Assembly: GCA_937120475.1 (NCBI GenBank)
Contig: CAKZJV010000007.1
Coordinates: 2,062,068 to 2,126,067, forward strand
Origin: an uncultured Cryomorphaceae bacterium
Lineage (GTDB): Bacteria; Bacteroidota; Bacteroidia; Flavobacteriales; Schleiferiaceae
DNA length: 64,000 bases
Direction of reading: 5' to 3'
Shown here: in pieces, positions 15,450 to 24,959 of the stretch
Position numbering within the stretch: the stretch's first letter is position 1
How the letters are laid out: each line of letters begins with the position of its first letter
Made by a program: the position numbers and the translations under genes
The notes under the pieces: model-generated
Databases searched by the model: none
Told to the model about the DNA's origin: nothing
What the model saw: the letters and a program-made list of their open reading frames with translations, nothing else

Positions 15450-15457
15450 TACCTTTG
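15450..15457 (+). promoter_or_regulatory. -7 box TACCTTTG
   Basis: Fits TAnnTTTG and lies 23 bases before the ATG at 15481, a good distance for the PLP-enzyme promoter. The -33 element is weak. Confidence 0.5.
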
Positions 15458-15480
15458 GCATTCTTTAAAAAGATAAATCT

Positions 15481-16644
15481 ATGTCTGAGCATTCAAAAAA
15501 TCTGAATTTCAACACTTTAACTATACACGGAGGTCAAAAGCCTGATGCAGCCTACGGCTCGGTTATGCCTCCTATTTACCAAACCTCCACCTACGCGCAA
15601 ACCGAACCTGGTGGCCATAAGGGATTTGAATACTCCCGCTCCGGTAATCCAACGCGTACTGCCCTTGAAAACAGCATTGCCGCTATTGAAGGCGGAAACT
15701 ACGGAATGGCTTTCGGCAGTGGGCTGGCCGCCATAGATGCCGTGATTAAAATGCTGAAACCTGGTGATGAAGTGGTTTCTACCAACGACCTTTACGGTGG
15801 CACCTACCGCCTCTTTCGCACCATCTTTGAACCTCTGGGTATCAAATTTCACTTTATGGCTATGGAAGATGCCGATTCCATAGCGGAGATGGTGAACGAG
15901 CGTACCCGCCTGATATGGGTAGAAACCCCTACCAACCCCATGATGAACATCAATGATATAGAGCGCATCAGTGGTATTGCCAGGAAACATAATGCTCTTT
16001 TGGTAGTGGATAACACCTTTGCCACGCCCTACCTGCAACGTCCGCTCGATATGGGAGCCGACATTGTAATGCATTCCGCCACTAAATACCTGGGCGGACA
16101 TTCCGATGTAGTTCTCGGGCTACTGGCCGTTAAAGATAAAGCCCTGGCCGACAAGCTATATTACATTCAGAATTCCAGCGGAGCCGTATGTGGCCCCATG
16201 GATTCTTTCCTGGTTTTGCGAGGCATCAAAACCCTGCACGTACGCATGCAACGCCACTGTGAGAATGGCCGTGAAATAGCCCATTTCCTGAAAAACCACC
16301 CTAAAGTGGATAAAGTGTATTGGCCGGGCTTTGAAGACCACCCCAACCATGCCATTGCCAAAAAACAAATGAAGGATTTTGGTGGCATGATTTCCTTCAC
16401 TGTAAAAAGTGGCACCCTGGCCGAAACGGTAAAGGTGGTTTCCAAACTGCGCGTATTTACCCTGGCGGAATCCTTGGGTGGCGTGGAATCATTGGCCGGG
16501 CACCCCGCCAGTATGACTCATGCTTCCATACCTAAAGAGGAGCGTGAAAAAACCGGAGTGGTAGATTCCCTTATCCGTTTAAGCGTAGGTATTGAAGATA
16601 TTGACGATCTTAAAAATGACCTGGACCAGGCACTGAATGCTTAA
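15481..16644 (+). CDS. Cys/Met metabolism PLP-dependent enzyme (cystathionine gamma-synthase/lyase type)
   Basis: 387 residues. 'TIHGGQKPD', 'EYSRSGNPTRTALE', 'VVDNTFATPYLQRPLDMGADIVMHSATKYLGGHSD' (the Lys in SATKY binds PLP) and 'SLGGVESLAGHPASMTHASIP' are the complete signature set of this fold-type I family. It makes or breaks cystathionine in sulfur amino acid metabolism. Synthase and lyase are not separable by eye, so no symbol is given. The start ATG follows a TACCTTTG box. The SDR gene starts 10 bases downstream. Confidence 0.92.
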   Translation: MSEHSKNLNFNTLTIHGGQKPDAAYGSVMPPIYQTSTYAQTEPGGHKGFEYSRSGNPTRTALENSIAAIEGGNYGMAFGSGLAAIDAVIKMLKPGDEVVSTNDLYGGTYRLFRTIFEPLGIKFHFMAMEDADSIAEMVNERTRLIWVETPTNPMMNINDIERISGIARKHNALLVVDNTFATPYLQRPLDMGADIVMHSATKYLGGHSDVVLGLLAVKDKALADKLYYIQNSSGAVCGPMDSFLVLRGIKTLHVRMQRHCENGREIAHFLKNHPKVDKVYWPGFEDHPNHAIAKKQMKDFGGMISFTVKSGTLAETVKVVSKLRVFTLAESLGGVESLAGHPASMTHASIPKEEREKTGVVDSLIRLSVGIEDIDDLKNDLDQALNA

Positions 16645-16653
16645 CTTTATAGA

Positions 16654-17358
16654 ATGATACAGTTCTTTATAAGCGGCACCAGCTCCGGCATAGGTAAGGC
16701 GCTGGCGGAAAAGGCCCTGGCCGAAGGTCATAAGGTTACCGGTATTAGTCGCAGGCATGTGATAGATCATGAAAATTATCACCACCTGAGCTACGACCTG
16801 GCCAATATGGACAGTTACCTGAAAATGAACTTTAACCGGAACCGGCAGGCAGAGCTGTTGGTTCTGGTAAATAATGCCGGTTGGTTAGGTGAGGTAAAGC
16901 CGGTGGCCCAGGTTTCTCCCGATAGCTTTAAGAGAGCTTACGAGATCAACCTTTTGGCACCCTCCGTACTCAGTAAAATGTTTGTGGAACAAACCCAGAC
17001 CACCGGACAAAAGAGAATGGTGATCAACATCAGTTCGGGGGCCGGGGCTTATCCCGTACCGAGCTGGAGTTCCTATTGCGCTTCCAAGGCCGGCATTGAC
17101 CTGTTTACCAGGGTATTGCAAGCCGATCATCCCGATGTGCAATGCTGCGCCATTGCACCCGGCATAGTGGATACCGAAATGCAGGGTGAAATAAGGCGGG
17201 TTGAGGGTAAATACTTTCCCGATAAACAGCGTTTTGTAGATTACAAAAACCAAGGGGACCTTTCCCGGCCTTCGGATGTGGCCCAAAAAATCTATCACTT
17301 TATTGAGCACCCCGAAGAAATTCCTGACGTGGTTTTTTCATTGAGAGATGTATCTTAG
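16654..17358 (+). CDS. SDR-family oxidoreductase
   Basis: 234 residues. 'ISGTSSGIGKALAEKAL' is the TGxxxGxG cofactor loop, 'VNNAG' is present, the catalytic Ser is in 'NISSGAGAYPVPSW', and Tyr/Lys are in 'SSYCASKAG' (YxxxK). Reduces or oxidises a carbonyl/alcohol with NAD(P); substrate unknown. Ten bases after the PLP enzyme and likely cotranscribed. Confidence 0.88.
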   Translation: MIQFFISGTSSGIGKALAEKALAEGHKVTGISRRHVIDHENYHHLSYDLANMDSYLKMNFNRNRQAELLVLVNNAGWLGEVKPVAQVSPDSFKRAYEINLLAPSVLSKMFVEQTQTTGQKRMVINISSGAGAYPVPSWSSYCASKAGIDLFTRVLQADHPDVQCCAIAPGIVDTEMQGEIRRVEGKYFPDKQRFVDYKNQGDLSRPSDVAQKIYHFIEHPEEIPDVVFSLRDVS

Positions 17359-17386
17359 CCTCAATAACTTAAAGCAAGGTCTAAAA

Positions 17387-17905
17387 ATGAAGAAATTGGT
17401 GATTTTAAGCTTGGCTATAATAGCATGGTCAGGTTGTAGAAAGGAAAAAAATAATACCACTAACCCTAATACACCCCTTACTTACGAGGAGAAATTGGTG
17501 GGTAACTGGGACCTGGACAGCATTTACTACGAAACGGAAATACCTTCCTTAACGGGTGGACCGGCCACCCCGGTTGAAGACAGCGGTGAAAATGTGAGTG
17601 GTGAATTCATAATTACCAAAGGCCCTAACGAGCTTTCCTATAATTACACTTTTACGGCCAATGTTCCCACCCCAGTAGGTGGCAATATAAATGTTCCGGT
17701 TAGCCAGGAGGGCGATGCTACCTGGACGGTGGCCTCGGATAATTCGGAGATCTATCTGAAGTCCCCAGAGGATGAATCTACCGTGTATGAAGTGGTGCGA
17801 AACGAAGATAACCTGCAGGAGTTCAAAACGGTAATTGACTATAACCTGCAGGGCTTTATCAATATTGAAGTAACGGCCTACATAACTCTTAAACGTGCCA
17901 ATTAA
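17387..17905 (+). CDS. putative lipoprotein (lipocalin-like)
   Basis: 172 residues from the ATG at 17387, chosen because 'MKKLVILSLAIIAWSGCRKEKN' is a clean lipoprotein signal with the lipobox Cys at residue 17. The mature part begins 'TYEEKLVGNWDLDSI' and continues in beta-strands, like the lipocalin-like (DUF4923/DUF5004-type) small lipoproteins of Bacteroidetes, where 'L.G.W....' is the first strand. Likely exposed at the envelope; ligand unknown. Confidence 0.7.
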   Translation: MKKLVILSLAIIAWSGCRKEKNNTTNPNTPLTYEEKLVGNWDLDSIYYETEIPSLTGGPATPVEDSGENVSGEFIITKGPNELSYNYTFTANVPTPVGGNINVPVSQEGDATWTVASDNSEIYLKSPEDESTVYEVVRNEDNLQEFKTVIDYNLQGFINIEVTAYITLKRAN

Positions 17906-17955
17906 ACCTTTTTACAAGGTCTTAGTCACAGAGTTATAAATTCAATTGAGAAAAA

Positions 17956-18333
17956 ATGAAAATGAAGTTTTTATTGAGCCTGTTGTTGGTAGCAGCTATC
18001 GGCAGTGGTGCCTGGGCACAGGAAAAAGAAAAAAGAGGCCAGCAAAAAAACCCGGAAGAGATGGCCACCAAAATGACCGATAAGATGGCGGACAAGCTGG
18101 GCCTCACCGAAGAGCAACGCCAGCAGGTTTATGAAAGCCACCTGGCATTGGTAAGTACTAAAAAGGCCAACCGCGAGGAAATGAAAGAAGCGGCCGAGCA
18201 ACATGACAATCGTATGAAGGATATCCTGACGGAGGAACAGTACCATGAATTTCAGCAGATGCGTGAAAAAATGAAAGACCGCATGAAGCACCATCGAAAA
18301 CAGGACAGCAGACGTCAGCAGGACGATCGTTAA
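17956..18333 (+). CDS. secreted Spy/CpxP-like helical protein
   Basis: 125 residues. Signal peptide 'MKMKFLLSLLLVAAIGSGAWAQ'. The mature part is helical and rich in Lys, Glu and Met, with two 'LTxEQ' repeats (KLGLTEEQRQQVYE, DILTEEQYHEFQQM) as in LTXXQ/Spy-type periplasmic chaperones. Probably helps periplasmic protein folding or stress response. Followed by an intrinsic terminator at 18361. Confidence 0.7.
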   Translation: MKMKFLLSLLLVAAIGSGAWAQEKEKRGQQKNPEEMATKMTDKMADKLGLTEEQRQQVYESHLALVSTKKANREEMKEAAEQHDNRMKDILTEEQYHEFQQMREKMKDRMKHHRKQDSRRQQDDR

Positions 18334-18360
18334 TATTCAACCCTTTCTTTTGAGTTAGAA

Positions 18361-18387
18361 AAGTCGCTTTTACAGCGGCTTTTTTTA
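18361..18387 (+). terminator. intrinsic terminator
   Basis: AAGTCGCT / AGCGGCTT stem (one G-T pair), 5-base loop, then a T7 run; 27 bases after the Spy-like gene stop. Confidence 0.7.
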
Positions 18388-18435
18388 TAGGCTTGCCTAA
18401 ATCCTTATTTTGCGGTTAATCCTAAAATCAAATGC

Positions 18436-19203
18436 ATGGCAGGCCATAGCAAATGGGCAAATATTAAACACCGCAAGGGCGCGCAGGACAAAAAGAGAGC
18501 AAAAATCTTTACCCGCATACTCAAGGAAATACATATAGCCGTTAAAGAAACCGGTGATTCCAGCCCCGAAACCAACCCCAAACTTCGCCTGGCCGTACAA
18601 AATGCCAAAGGGGCCAATATCCCCAAAGACACCATTGAACGGGCTATTCACAAAGCCTCGGGAGCCGATTCGGGGAATTATGAAAATGTAACTTACGAGG
18701 GTTACCTACCCCATGGGGTAGCCGTTTTTATAGAAGCCTCTACTGATAACATCCAGCGCACCGTGGCCAACGTACGCTCTATTTTCAACAAATCAGGCGG
18801 TAGCCTGGGTACCAATGGATCGCTGGAATTTATTTTTGACCGTAAAGGTATTTTCACCCTAAGTCGCAAACAGTTGGGTGAAAAAAACCGGGAACAACTG
18901 GAGCTGCAATTAATAGAAGCCGGAGCGGAGGAACTGGAAAAAACCGATGACCTGTGGATTATTACCACCGCTTTTGAAGACTTCGGGCCTTTTCAAAATA
19001 AACTGGAGGAGCTGGGCATAGAAGCCCGCAGTTCCCAGCCCGAACGCATCCCCAATAGCACGGTTACCCTCAAGCTGGAGGAAGCCCAAAAAACCGTACA
19101 GGCCCTGGATCGTTTTGAAGAAGATGACGATGTACAGAACGTTTTTCACAACCTCGAAATGACCGATGAACTGGAAGCTGCTTTACAGGCAGAAGATAAC
19201 TGA
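18436..19203 (+). CDS. yebC: YebC/PmpR family protein
   Basis: 255 residues. 'MAGHSKWANIKHRKGAQDKKRAKIF' at the start and 'YEGYLPHGVAVFIEASTDNIQRT' with 'KSGGSLGTNGSLEFIF' are the family hallmarks. YebC proteins help translation of difficult peptide stretches and were earlier described as transcription regulators. Slightly longer than the usual ~240 residues because of an acidic tail. Stands alone between a terminator and the carboxyltransferase gene. Confidence 0.93.
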   Translation: MAGHSKWANIKHRKGAQDKKRAKIFTRILKEIHIAVKETGDSSPETNPKLRLAVQNAKGANIPKDTIERAIHKASGADSGNYENVTYEGYLPHGVAVFIEASTDNIQRTVANVRSIFNKSGGSLGTNGSLEFIFDRKGIFTLSRKQLGEKNREQLELQLIEAGAEELEKTDDLWIITTAFEDFGPFQNKLEELGIEARSSQPERIPNSTVTLKLEEAQKTVQALDRFEEDDDVQNVFHNLEMTDELEAALQAEDN

Positions 19204-19270
19204 GCATTATACCCTAAATTGGCTGCCTGAAAATCCAAAGGCGAAGCCTGACACAATCTAAATCCGCCCG

Positions 19271-20812
19271 ATGCAGGAAAAAATCAAAAAACTCGAAGAA
19301 AAAATGGCCCAGGCCCTTAAGGGCGGTGGCGAAAAACGCATTGAAGCACAGCACAATAAAGGCAAACTCACCGCGCGTGAGCGCATTCATTTTTTAATGG
19401 ATGAAGGCAGCTTTGAAGAAATCGGGATGCTGGTAACCCACCGCAGTACTGACTTCGGTCTGGATAAACAAAAAATACTGGGTGACGGAGTAGTTACCGG
19501 TTACGGCACCGTAAATGGCCGGCTTACCTACGTTTTTGCCCAGGATTTTACCGTATTGGGCGGTTCACTGGCCGAAGCCCATGCTGAGAAGATTTGTAAA
19601 CTGATGGATCATGCCATGAAAAATGGGGCACCGGTTATCGGGCTGAACGACTCCGGGGGTGCACGCATTCAGGAAGGTGTGGTTTCATTGGGTGGTTACG
19701 CAGATATCTTTTACCGCAACACCCTTTCCAGCGGTGTTATTCCCCAAATATCAGCCATTATGGGGCCTTGTGCCGGGGGTGCCGTGTATTCACCGGCCCT
19801 GACCGATTTTATTATGATGGTGGAAAAAACCTCCTACATGTTTGTAACCGGGCCCAACGTGGTAAAAACGGTTACCCATGAGGAAGTAAGCTCTGAAGAG
19901 TTGGGTGGGGCTTCTACCCACGCCACCAAATCCGGGGTTACCCATTTTACCTACGAAAATGAGATTGCCTGTATTGAGGGTATTAAGAAACTACTGAGCT
20001 ACGTACCGCAAAACTGCGAAGAGGAAACCCCTCAACTGGATTACTCCAGCGGTGAAGAATCACGGGCCCAGTTGAACGATATTATTCCCGACAACCCTAA
20101 CCAGCCCTATGACATCCGCGAGGTAATTGAAGGTACCGTGGATACCAACAGCTTTTTTGAAGTTCACAAGGATTTTGCGGAAAACATCGTGGTGGGATTT
20201 GCCCGCATCGGTGGGCGCTCCATCGGTATTGTGGCTAACCAACCCGCATTTTTAGCCGGGGTATTGGATATTGACTCTTCCACCAAGGGAGCGCGCTTTG
20301 TGCGCTTCTGCGACTGTTTTAACATTCCGCTTTTGGTATTTGAAGATGTACCCGGCTTTTTACCCGGTACCGACCAAGAGTGGAACGCCATTATTACTAA
20401 CGGGGCTAAATTACTGTACGCTTTCAGCGAGGCCACCGTACCCCGAATTACGGTGATTACCCGCAAGGCCTACGGTGGGGCTTATGATGTAATGAACTCC
20501 AAACACATCGGTGCCGATATGAACTACGCCTGGCCATCGGCTGAAATTGCGGTGATGGGAGCCAAGGGAGCGGCCGAGATCATCTTTAAAAAAGAAATCA
20601 AGGAAGCCGATGACCACGAGGCCAAACTCAAGGAAAAAGAAGAGGAGTACAGCCGTATTTTTGCCAACCCCTACCGGGCGGCCGCACGTGGGTACATTGA
20701 TGAGGTGATACGCCCCGACCAAACCCGCGAAAAATTGATTCGTGCCTTTAAAATGCTGGAGAATAAAGCCGATAAACTGCCGAAGAAGAAGCATGGGAAT
20801 ATTCCATTGTAA
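19271..20812 (+). CDS. acyl-CoA carboxylase beta subunit (propionyl-CoA carboxylase type)
   Basis: 513 residues, the usual size of PccB-type carboxyltransferases. '[22 protein letters not shown]' near the start, '[14 protein letters not shown]' and '[16 protein letters not shown]' in the N-terminal half and '[42 protein letters not shown]' in the C-terminal half form the two crotonase-like oxyanion sites. It transfers a carboxyl group from biotin to an acyl-CoA. No alpha subunit is adjacent; accB/accC lie 33 kb away in the window and could partner it, or a separate alpha subunit exists elsewhere. Confidence 0.9.
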   Translation: MQEKIKKLEEKMAQALKGGGEKRIEAQHNKGKLTARERIHFLMDEGSFEEIGMLVTHRSTDFGLDKQKILGDGVVTGYGTVNGRLTYVFAQDFTVLGGSLAEAHAEKICKLMDHAMKNGAPVIGLNDSGGARIQEGVVSLGGYADIFYRNTLSSGVIPQISAIMGPCAGGAVYSPALTDFIMMVEKTSYMFVTGPNVVKTVTHEEVSSEELGGASTHATKSGVTHFTYENEIACIEGIKKLLSYVPQNCEEETPQLDYSSGEESRAQLNDIIPDNPNQPYDIREVIEGTVDTNSFFEVHKDFAENIVVGFARIGGRSIGIVANQPAFLAGVLDIDSSTKGARFVRFCDCFNIPLLVFEDVPGFLPGTDQEWNAIITNGAKLLYAFSEATVPRITVITRKAYGGAYDVMNSKHIGADMNYAWPSAEIAVMGAKGAAEIIFKKEIKEADDHEAKLKEKEEEYSRIFANPYRAAARGYIDEVIRPDQTREKLIRAFKMLENKADKLPKKKHGNIPL

Positions 20813-20835
20813 GCCTTAATAACCTGATTTAAATT

Positions 20836-22389
20836 ATGAAATCAAGCATCATTTTTAGCATACTTACCTTTTGCCTAACCAATCAATTAACAGCTCAATC
20901 CTTTTTCGAAGGAGAGCAGGAGTCTGCTGACAAATCTTATTTTGGAGACTTTATCGCAGCAGATGGAAGCTCATTCTATACCTTTGGAGCTCAATTTTTT
21001 GGGCCGGAACTTCCAACTTCCTCAGGAGCTTATCAAATCCGAAAGTATAATATTGCCTCACTTCAGCTTGAAGGAAAGAAGAGCATTAGCGAGTTTAAAT
21101 TTCAAGGTCAGAAAACTTGGTTTCGTGAGATCATTCGTAACAAATCAGGGATTCATGTCTTTTTTGAGTCTTACAATCGATCTGGCAACACTAAGCATCT
21201 ATTACATAGAAAAATAGACGTATCAGGCTTTCTGACCGAACCTAAAATAATTGCTGCCCAAAGCGTCAGGAATATAGACAATAATGTTTTTTCAATAGCT
21301 CTTTCCAGAGACTCTTCCAAGGTAATGGTATATGCTGATAAAGAAAGCAACTCCTCTGATGCAATACCGGAAATAACCGTGCTAGATAATGAGCTTGAAG
21401 CTTTGTGGAGCACTCCTCTCAAACTCTCTTCCCAAAAGGAACGAATTAAACCAATGAGCTATACCGTTTCAAATACAGGGAACGTTTTCCTGCTCGGGTT
21501 AACTGAAGACGGGCGCATTGATGAACGTGACTTTAAAAACAACAACTACCTGATTTATAAAATTTCTGCGGGCAATAGTCAGGTAATTCAGGATTTAAGT
21601 CAGAATTCCCAATTAATCTTTAGCGGTTGCCTTCAGGCCGATATACAAGGTCAGTTGCTATTTTTTGCCTTTGTTGGAGAGCCTTCTAATGATGATATAA
21701 AAAAGGCAACTGTTATGTACATCAACCAAAATGATGGCTCCTTAAAAACTCAAGAGAACCTAAACCTAAGCTCTCAGGGTAGTGCATTACTAGAAAACAA
21801 AAACAATCTTTTTGCATCTATTGCCAATGCACGAGGCCTACAAAGAATGTCTTTTGACTATTTTTTTGAATGGAGTGATGGGAGCGTTACAATATTGGCC
21901 GAACAGTACTATCAACACGGTTTTTCCTCAGATCAACAATCAAGCTTGGAAGCTCAGAATTTACTGGCTATTACTATAGGCAAGGAAGGAAATCTAATTT
22001 CATCATACCTTCTGCCTAAAAGTGCTGACGTGGTAGCTGGTGCTCTTTCTAACCCCCGGTATTATTCATATTTGGCAATCAAGAAAAATAACAGAATACA
22101 CGTACTGTATAATACTCATGGAGACAATGTAGAAAAATTAACCACCGGTGAAAAAATAGAACATGGATTTGGAACTTTTAAGATGGATATTGCTTTGATA
22201 GAAGCCGCTTTAAGTCCTTCATCTGGCATAGAGTATAGTGTGATTAACCATGTGAAGACGATGAATATTAAGAAGGTGCGCTTTTTAGACACTAAGAGTT
22301 TTTTACAAATAAATCCCGGGGAACTCATCGGGTTATACATGCCTGCGTTATATACCGTAGGTTTCTCCAGAATATCTTTAACAAATTAG
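20836..22389 (+). CDS. secreted protein of unknown function, 517 aa
   Basis: Signal peptide 'MKSSIIFSILTFCLTNQLTAQS'. The mature 495 residues are strand-rich with many Ser/Asn/Gln and scattered 'D..G....F' turns suggestive of a beta-propeller, but there is no repeat I can phase and no T9SS sorting tail. It is noticeably richer in AT than its neighbours. It lies between the carboxyltransferase and menB. Likely periplasmic or outer-membrane; function unknown. Confidence 0.65.
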   Translation: MKSSIIFSILTFCLTNQLTAQSFFEGEQESADKSYFGDFIAADGSSFYTFGAQFFGPELPTSSGAYQIRKYNIASLQLEGKKSISEFKFQGQKTWFREIIRNKSGIHVFFESYNRSGNTKHLLHRKIDVSGFLTEPKIIAAQSVRNIDNNVFSIALSRDSSKVMVYADKESNSSDAIPEITVLDNELEALWSTPLKLSSQKERIKPMSYTVSNTGNVFLLGLTEDGRIDERDFKNNNYLIYKISAGNSQVIQDLSQNSQLIFSGCLQADIQGQLLFFAFVGEPSNDDIKKATVMYINQNDGSLKTQENLNLSSQGSALLENKNNLFASIANARGLQRMSFDYFFEWSDGSVTILAEQYYQHGFSSDQQSSLEAQNLLAITIGKEGNLISSYLLPKSADVVAGALSNPRYYSYLAIKKNNRIHVLYNTHGDNVEKLTTGEKIEHGFGTFKMDIALIEAALSPSSGIEYSVINHVKTMNIKKVRFLDTKSFLQINPGELIGLYMPALYTVGFSRISLTN

Positions 22390-22399
22390 TCCTGAACTC

Positions 22400-23239
22400 A
22401 TGAGCATCAACTGGACCACTGTCAAAGACTACGAAGACATTACCTATAAAAAATGTGATGGCGTGGCACGAATTGCCTTTAACCGTCCCAACGTGCGCAA
22501 TGCTTTCCGCCCCAAAACCGTGGGCGAACTGTTCGAAGCTTTTGTAGATGCCCGTGAAGACACTTCCATCGGTGTAGTGCTTCTATCAGCCGAAGGGCCT
22601 TCCACCAAGGACGGGGTATATTCCTTTTGCAGCGGGGGTGACCAAAATGCACGTGGTCACCAGGGTTATGTAGATGAAGGCGGAATGCCCCGCCTCAACA
22701 TACTGGAGGTACAACGCCTGATCCGTTTTATGAGCAAGGCCGTGATTGCCGTAGTACCAGGCTGGGCCGTAGGTGGCGGGCACAGCCTGCACGTGGTTTG
22801 TGATCTTACCTTAGCCAGTAAAGAGCACGCTATCTTTAAACAAACCGATGCCGATGTAACCAGTTTTGACGGTGGCTATGGTTCTGCCTACCTTGCCAAA
22901 ATGGTTGGGCAAAAACGGGCCCGTGAAATCTTTTTCCTGGGGCGCAACTACTCGGCACAGGAAGCCTATGAAATGGGTATGGTAAACGCGGTAATTCCTC
23001 ATGATGAACTGGAAGATACTGCCTACCAATGGGCCCAGGAAATACTGGCCAAATCACCCACCTCCATTAAAATGCTGAAGTTTGCCTTCAACCTCACCGA
23101 TGACGGTATGGTGGGCCAACAGGTGTTTGCGGGTGAGGCTACCCGCCTGGCTTACATGACCGATGAGGCCAAGGAAGGGCGCAACGCCTTCCTGGAAAAA
23201 CGCAAACCCAATTTTAAAGACATTAAATACCTGCCGTAA
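22400..23239 (+). CDS. menB: 1,4-dihydroxy-2-naphthoyl-CoA synthase
   Basis: 279 residues of crotonase fold. 'RIAFNRPNVRNAFRPKTVGEL', 'YSFCSGGDQNARGHQGYVDEGG', 'VPGWAVGGGHSLHVVCDLT' and 'KQTDADVTSFDGGYGSAYLAKMVGQKRAREIFFLGR' are MenB-specific and distinguish it from enoyl-CoA hydratases. It closes the second ring in menaquinone synthesis. No other men genes are nearby. The start ATG lies 10 bases after the preceding stop. Confidence 0.95.
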   Translation: MSINWTTVKDYEDITYKKCDGVARIAFNRPNVRNAFRPKTVGELFEAFVDAREDTSIGVVLLSAEGPSTKDGVYSFCSGGDQNARGHQGYVDEGGMPRLNILEVQRLIRFMSKAVIAVVPGWAVGGGHSLHVVCDLTLASKEHAIFKQTDADVTSFDGGYGSAYLAKMVGQKRAREIFFLGRNYSAQEAYEMGMVNAVIPHDELEDTAYQWAQEILAKSPTSIKMLKFAFNLTDDGMVGQQVFAGEATRLAYMTDEAKEGRNAFLEKRKPNFKDIKYLP

Positions 23240-23564
23240 ATTTTAAACGTGGCTACCAAAAATTGATGGTTGTGCCGTCTTCTAAGCTCCCACGGCTATG
23301 TAATCAATAAGGCGCTATTTTAATAGCCGCACCTCTACCTTTTCAGCTCTTTTTTGAATCCCGCTGAGGCTTTCACCAAATTTTTTTCTCCTTTTTTGGT
23401 TCGGGGATACAAATAACTTATCCGCCTGTTTAACAAGTTTTTCCTGACATCATTTTATAAAAAATCCAATAATGTAATCCCACTGAGCAAAAAAATCGCA
23501 TAAACATTTAGAACGTTTTTTCCATTGTATAGAACTGATGTTTAACCCTTTATAATTAATCACA
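23240..23564. other. AT-rich intergenic region upstream of sdpC
   Basis: 325 bases with no supported gene. It contains a 14-base palindrome GCTATT-TT-AATAGC (23314-23327) and AT-rich sequence toward the sdpC ATG, probably promoter and leader of the toxin operon. No clear TAnnTTTG box with proper spacing was found. Confidence 0.4.
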
Positions 23565-24335
23565 ATGAAACACGTTCGAAAATTACTCAAAAACAGATTA
23601 GTCAATGCCTTTTTGGTTATGGTATTCCTGAACATCGGGTGCGCCAAAGATCAAGTGGCGAGTGACGCTGTAAAAAAGTCGATCAGTATCTCCTCCGTGG
23701 ACCTTTTTAAAGGGGTTTATTTTGCTGAAGGAGTAGTGGCTGATCAAGTACCGGAACTGAAGTCTATTCAGTCCAACATTGCTGCCTCTACATCATCTCT
23801 CGATCAGAATAAGTTGAATGATGTTAAGAGAGATATCATTGATGAGATTGCAACAGTGCACGGGCCTCGTTATTTTGACGATTTCAAGGCCACTGTGCAA
23901 AGCGGTGATGTAGCCGCCATTAATGATGCCCTGGTAGATGGTAGTGCTAAGGTTTATGAGGCTATCATGTCAATAACCTCGCAAATTTCCGGTGCATCGC
24001 AGGATGAGTTGGCCGCGGCCGGATTTATGGACATCGCGAAAAACATCGATGCCAATTCTTCCGCGTACATCAAGGCTGACGGTTCTTTGGACGAGAACGC
24101 CTTGCAGGCCGATCTTGACCAGTTAGGACTGGAAGATGAGATTGAAATGCTGGCAGGTGTATGGCTGGCTTTTGCCGTGGTAGGTGTAGTAGCTGCCGTA
24201 ACTGTTTTTGTAGCGGTAGTAAACTATGTTGTGGAGTTTGAGGATGCAGAAGAACCCTATGCTGCAACCATCCAGACAGAAGTTTTAAGTAACTCTATTG
24301 CTACGAACCTGAGCCCGTCTCTTGCTGCTGACTAA
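23565..24335 (+). CDS. sdpC: SdpC-family antimicrobial peptide precursor (lipoprotein-type)
   Basis: 256 residues. The signal is of lipoprotein type, 'VFLNIGC' with Cys26. 'VDLFKGVYFAEGVVADQVPEL' (~45-65) matches the conserved 'LF.G.fF..G.vA' block of SdpC-family precursors, and residues ~196-223 form a Gly/Ala/Val-rich hydrophobic hairpin (GVWLAFAVVGVVAAV...), the position of the mature toxin in Bacillus SdpC. Apart from Cys26 there is no Cys, so the disulfide of Bacillus SDP cannot form. It is followed by a terminator, then SdpA- and SdpB-like genes. Expected role: a secreted killing peptide that collapses membrane potential of neighbours or siblings. Assignment rests mainly on the block motif plus neighbours. 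Confidence 0.75.
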   Translation: MKHVRKLLKNRLVNAFLVMVFLNIGCAKDQVASDAVKKSISISSVDLFKGVYFAEGVVADQVPELKSIQSNIAASTSSLDQNKLNDVKRDIIDEIATVHGPRYFDDFKATVQSGDVAAINDALVDGSAKVYEAIMSITSQISGASQDELAAAGFMDIAKNIDANSSAYIKADGSLDENALQADLDQLGLEDEIEMLAGVWLAFAVVGVVAAVTVFVAVVNYVVEFEDAEEPYAATIQTEVLSNSIATNLSPSLAAD

Positions 24336-24348
24336 TAGTTATTTTATA

Positions 24349-24373
24349 CCCCCGCGTTTAAGCGGGGGTTTTT
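24349..24373 (+). terminator. intrinsic terminator between sdpC and sdpA
   Basis: CCCCCGC (24349-24355), loop GTTTAA, GCGGGGG (24362-24368), then TTTTT. A strong 7-bp all-GC stem only 13 bases after the sdpC stop; partial read-through would give more toxin than maturation proteins. Confidence 0.85.
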
Positions 24374-24389
24374 CCCTTAAAACCAATCA

Positions 24390-24959
24390 ATGATGAAATC
24401 TTTTTTTCAAATAGTATGTGCTGCATTTTTTGGCATATTTTGGTTCGTGGTTTTAACAACTTATATTGAAGAACACACCTTTACTTTTCATAAAAAATAT
24501 GAAAGAAATGTGAAGAATATAATGCCTGAAGGCTGGCGTTTTTTCACCAAAAGTCCACGTGATTTTCGCTATGAAGCCTACGTGGTTTCCGGTCAGGCTC
24601 AAAATGGTTTGGTGGCCGAAAAACACCCGCGCTCCCGTAACGCGAGCCCTGCCAACTGGATGGGAGCTAATCGGGGAGCCCGCGCCATGGGTGGCGAAAT
24701 AGGGCTGCTCATGCAGGAATTGCCTGAAGATAATTGGCTGGCTTTGAAAAGCAAACCTCAGCAGCTCGATCAATCCTTAAGCCAACACCTTTCTAATGAC
24801 ACGGCCTTTTTTCCACGTATAATAAACCTTACTCCGGGTGCTTACCTGCAGGATTCAGTAGTTATTGTTCGCAGCCGGGCTATACCCTGGGCATGGATAC
24901 GCTCGCAAAAGCAGGTTGAATACGAATACTTTCCTCTACGTGTAATTGCTAAAAAATGA
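24390..24959 (+). CDS. sdpA: SdpA-family toxin maturation protein
   Basis: 189 residues. One N-terminal membrane helix (~5-25, FFQIVCAAFFGIFWFVVLTTY) then a soluble domain. 'MPEGWRFFTKSPRDFRYEAYVV' is the typical SdpA block ('P..W.FF...PR'). In Bacillus subtilis SdpA is needed with SdpB to turn SdpC into active toxin. The stop overlaps the sdpB start by ATGA. A second ATG at 24393 is equally possible. Confidence 0.75.
   Translation: MMKSFFQIVCAAFFGIFWFVVLTTYIEEHTFTFHKKYERNVKNIMPEGWRFFTKSPRDFRYEAYVVSGQAQNGLVAEKHPRSRNASPANWMGANRGARAMGGEIGLLMQELPEDNWLALKSKPQQLDQSLSQHLSNDTAFFPRIINLTPGAYLQDSVVIVRSRAIPWAWIRSQKQVEYEYFPLRVIAKK

Noticed and set aside
15358-15480. SAM or other riboswitch upstream of the sulfur amino acid enzyme
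   Set aside because: The gap is only 123 bases, holds two promoters, and shows no riboswitch core that I could recognise.
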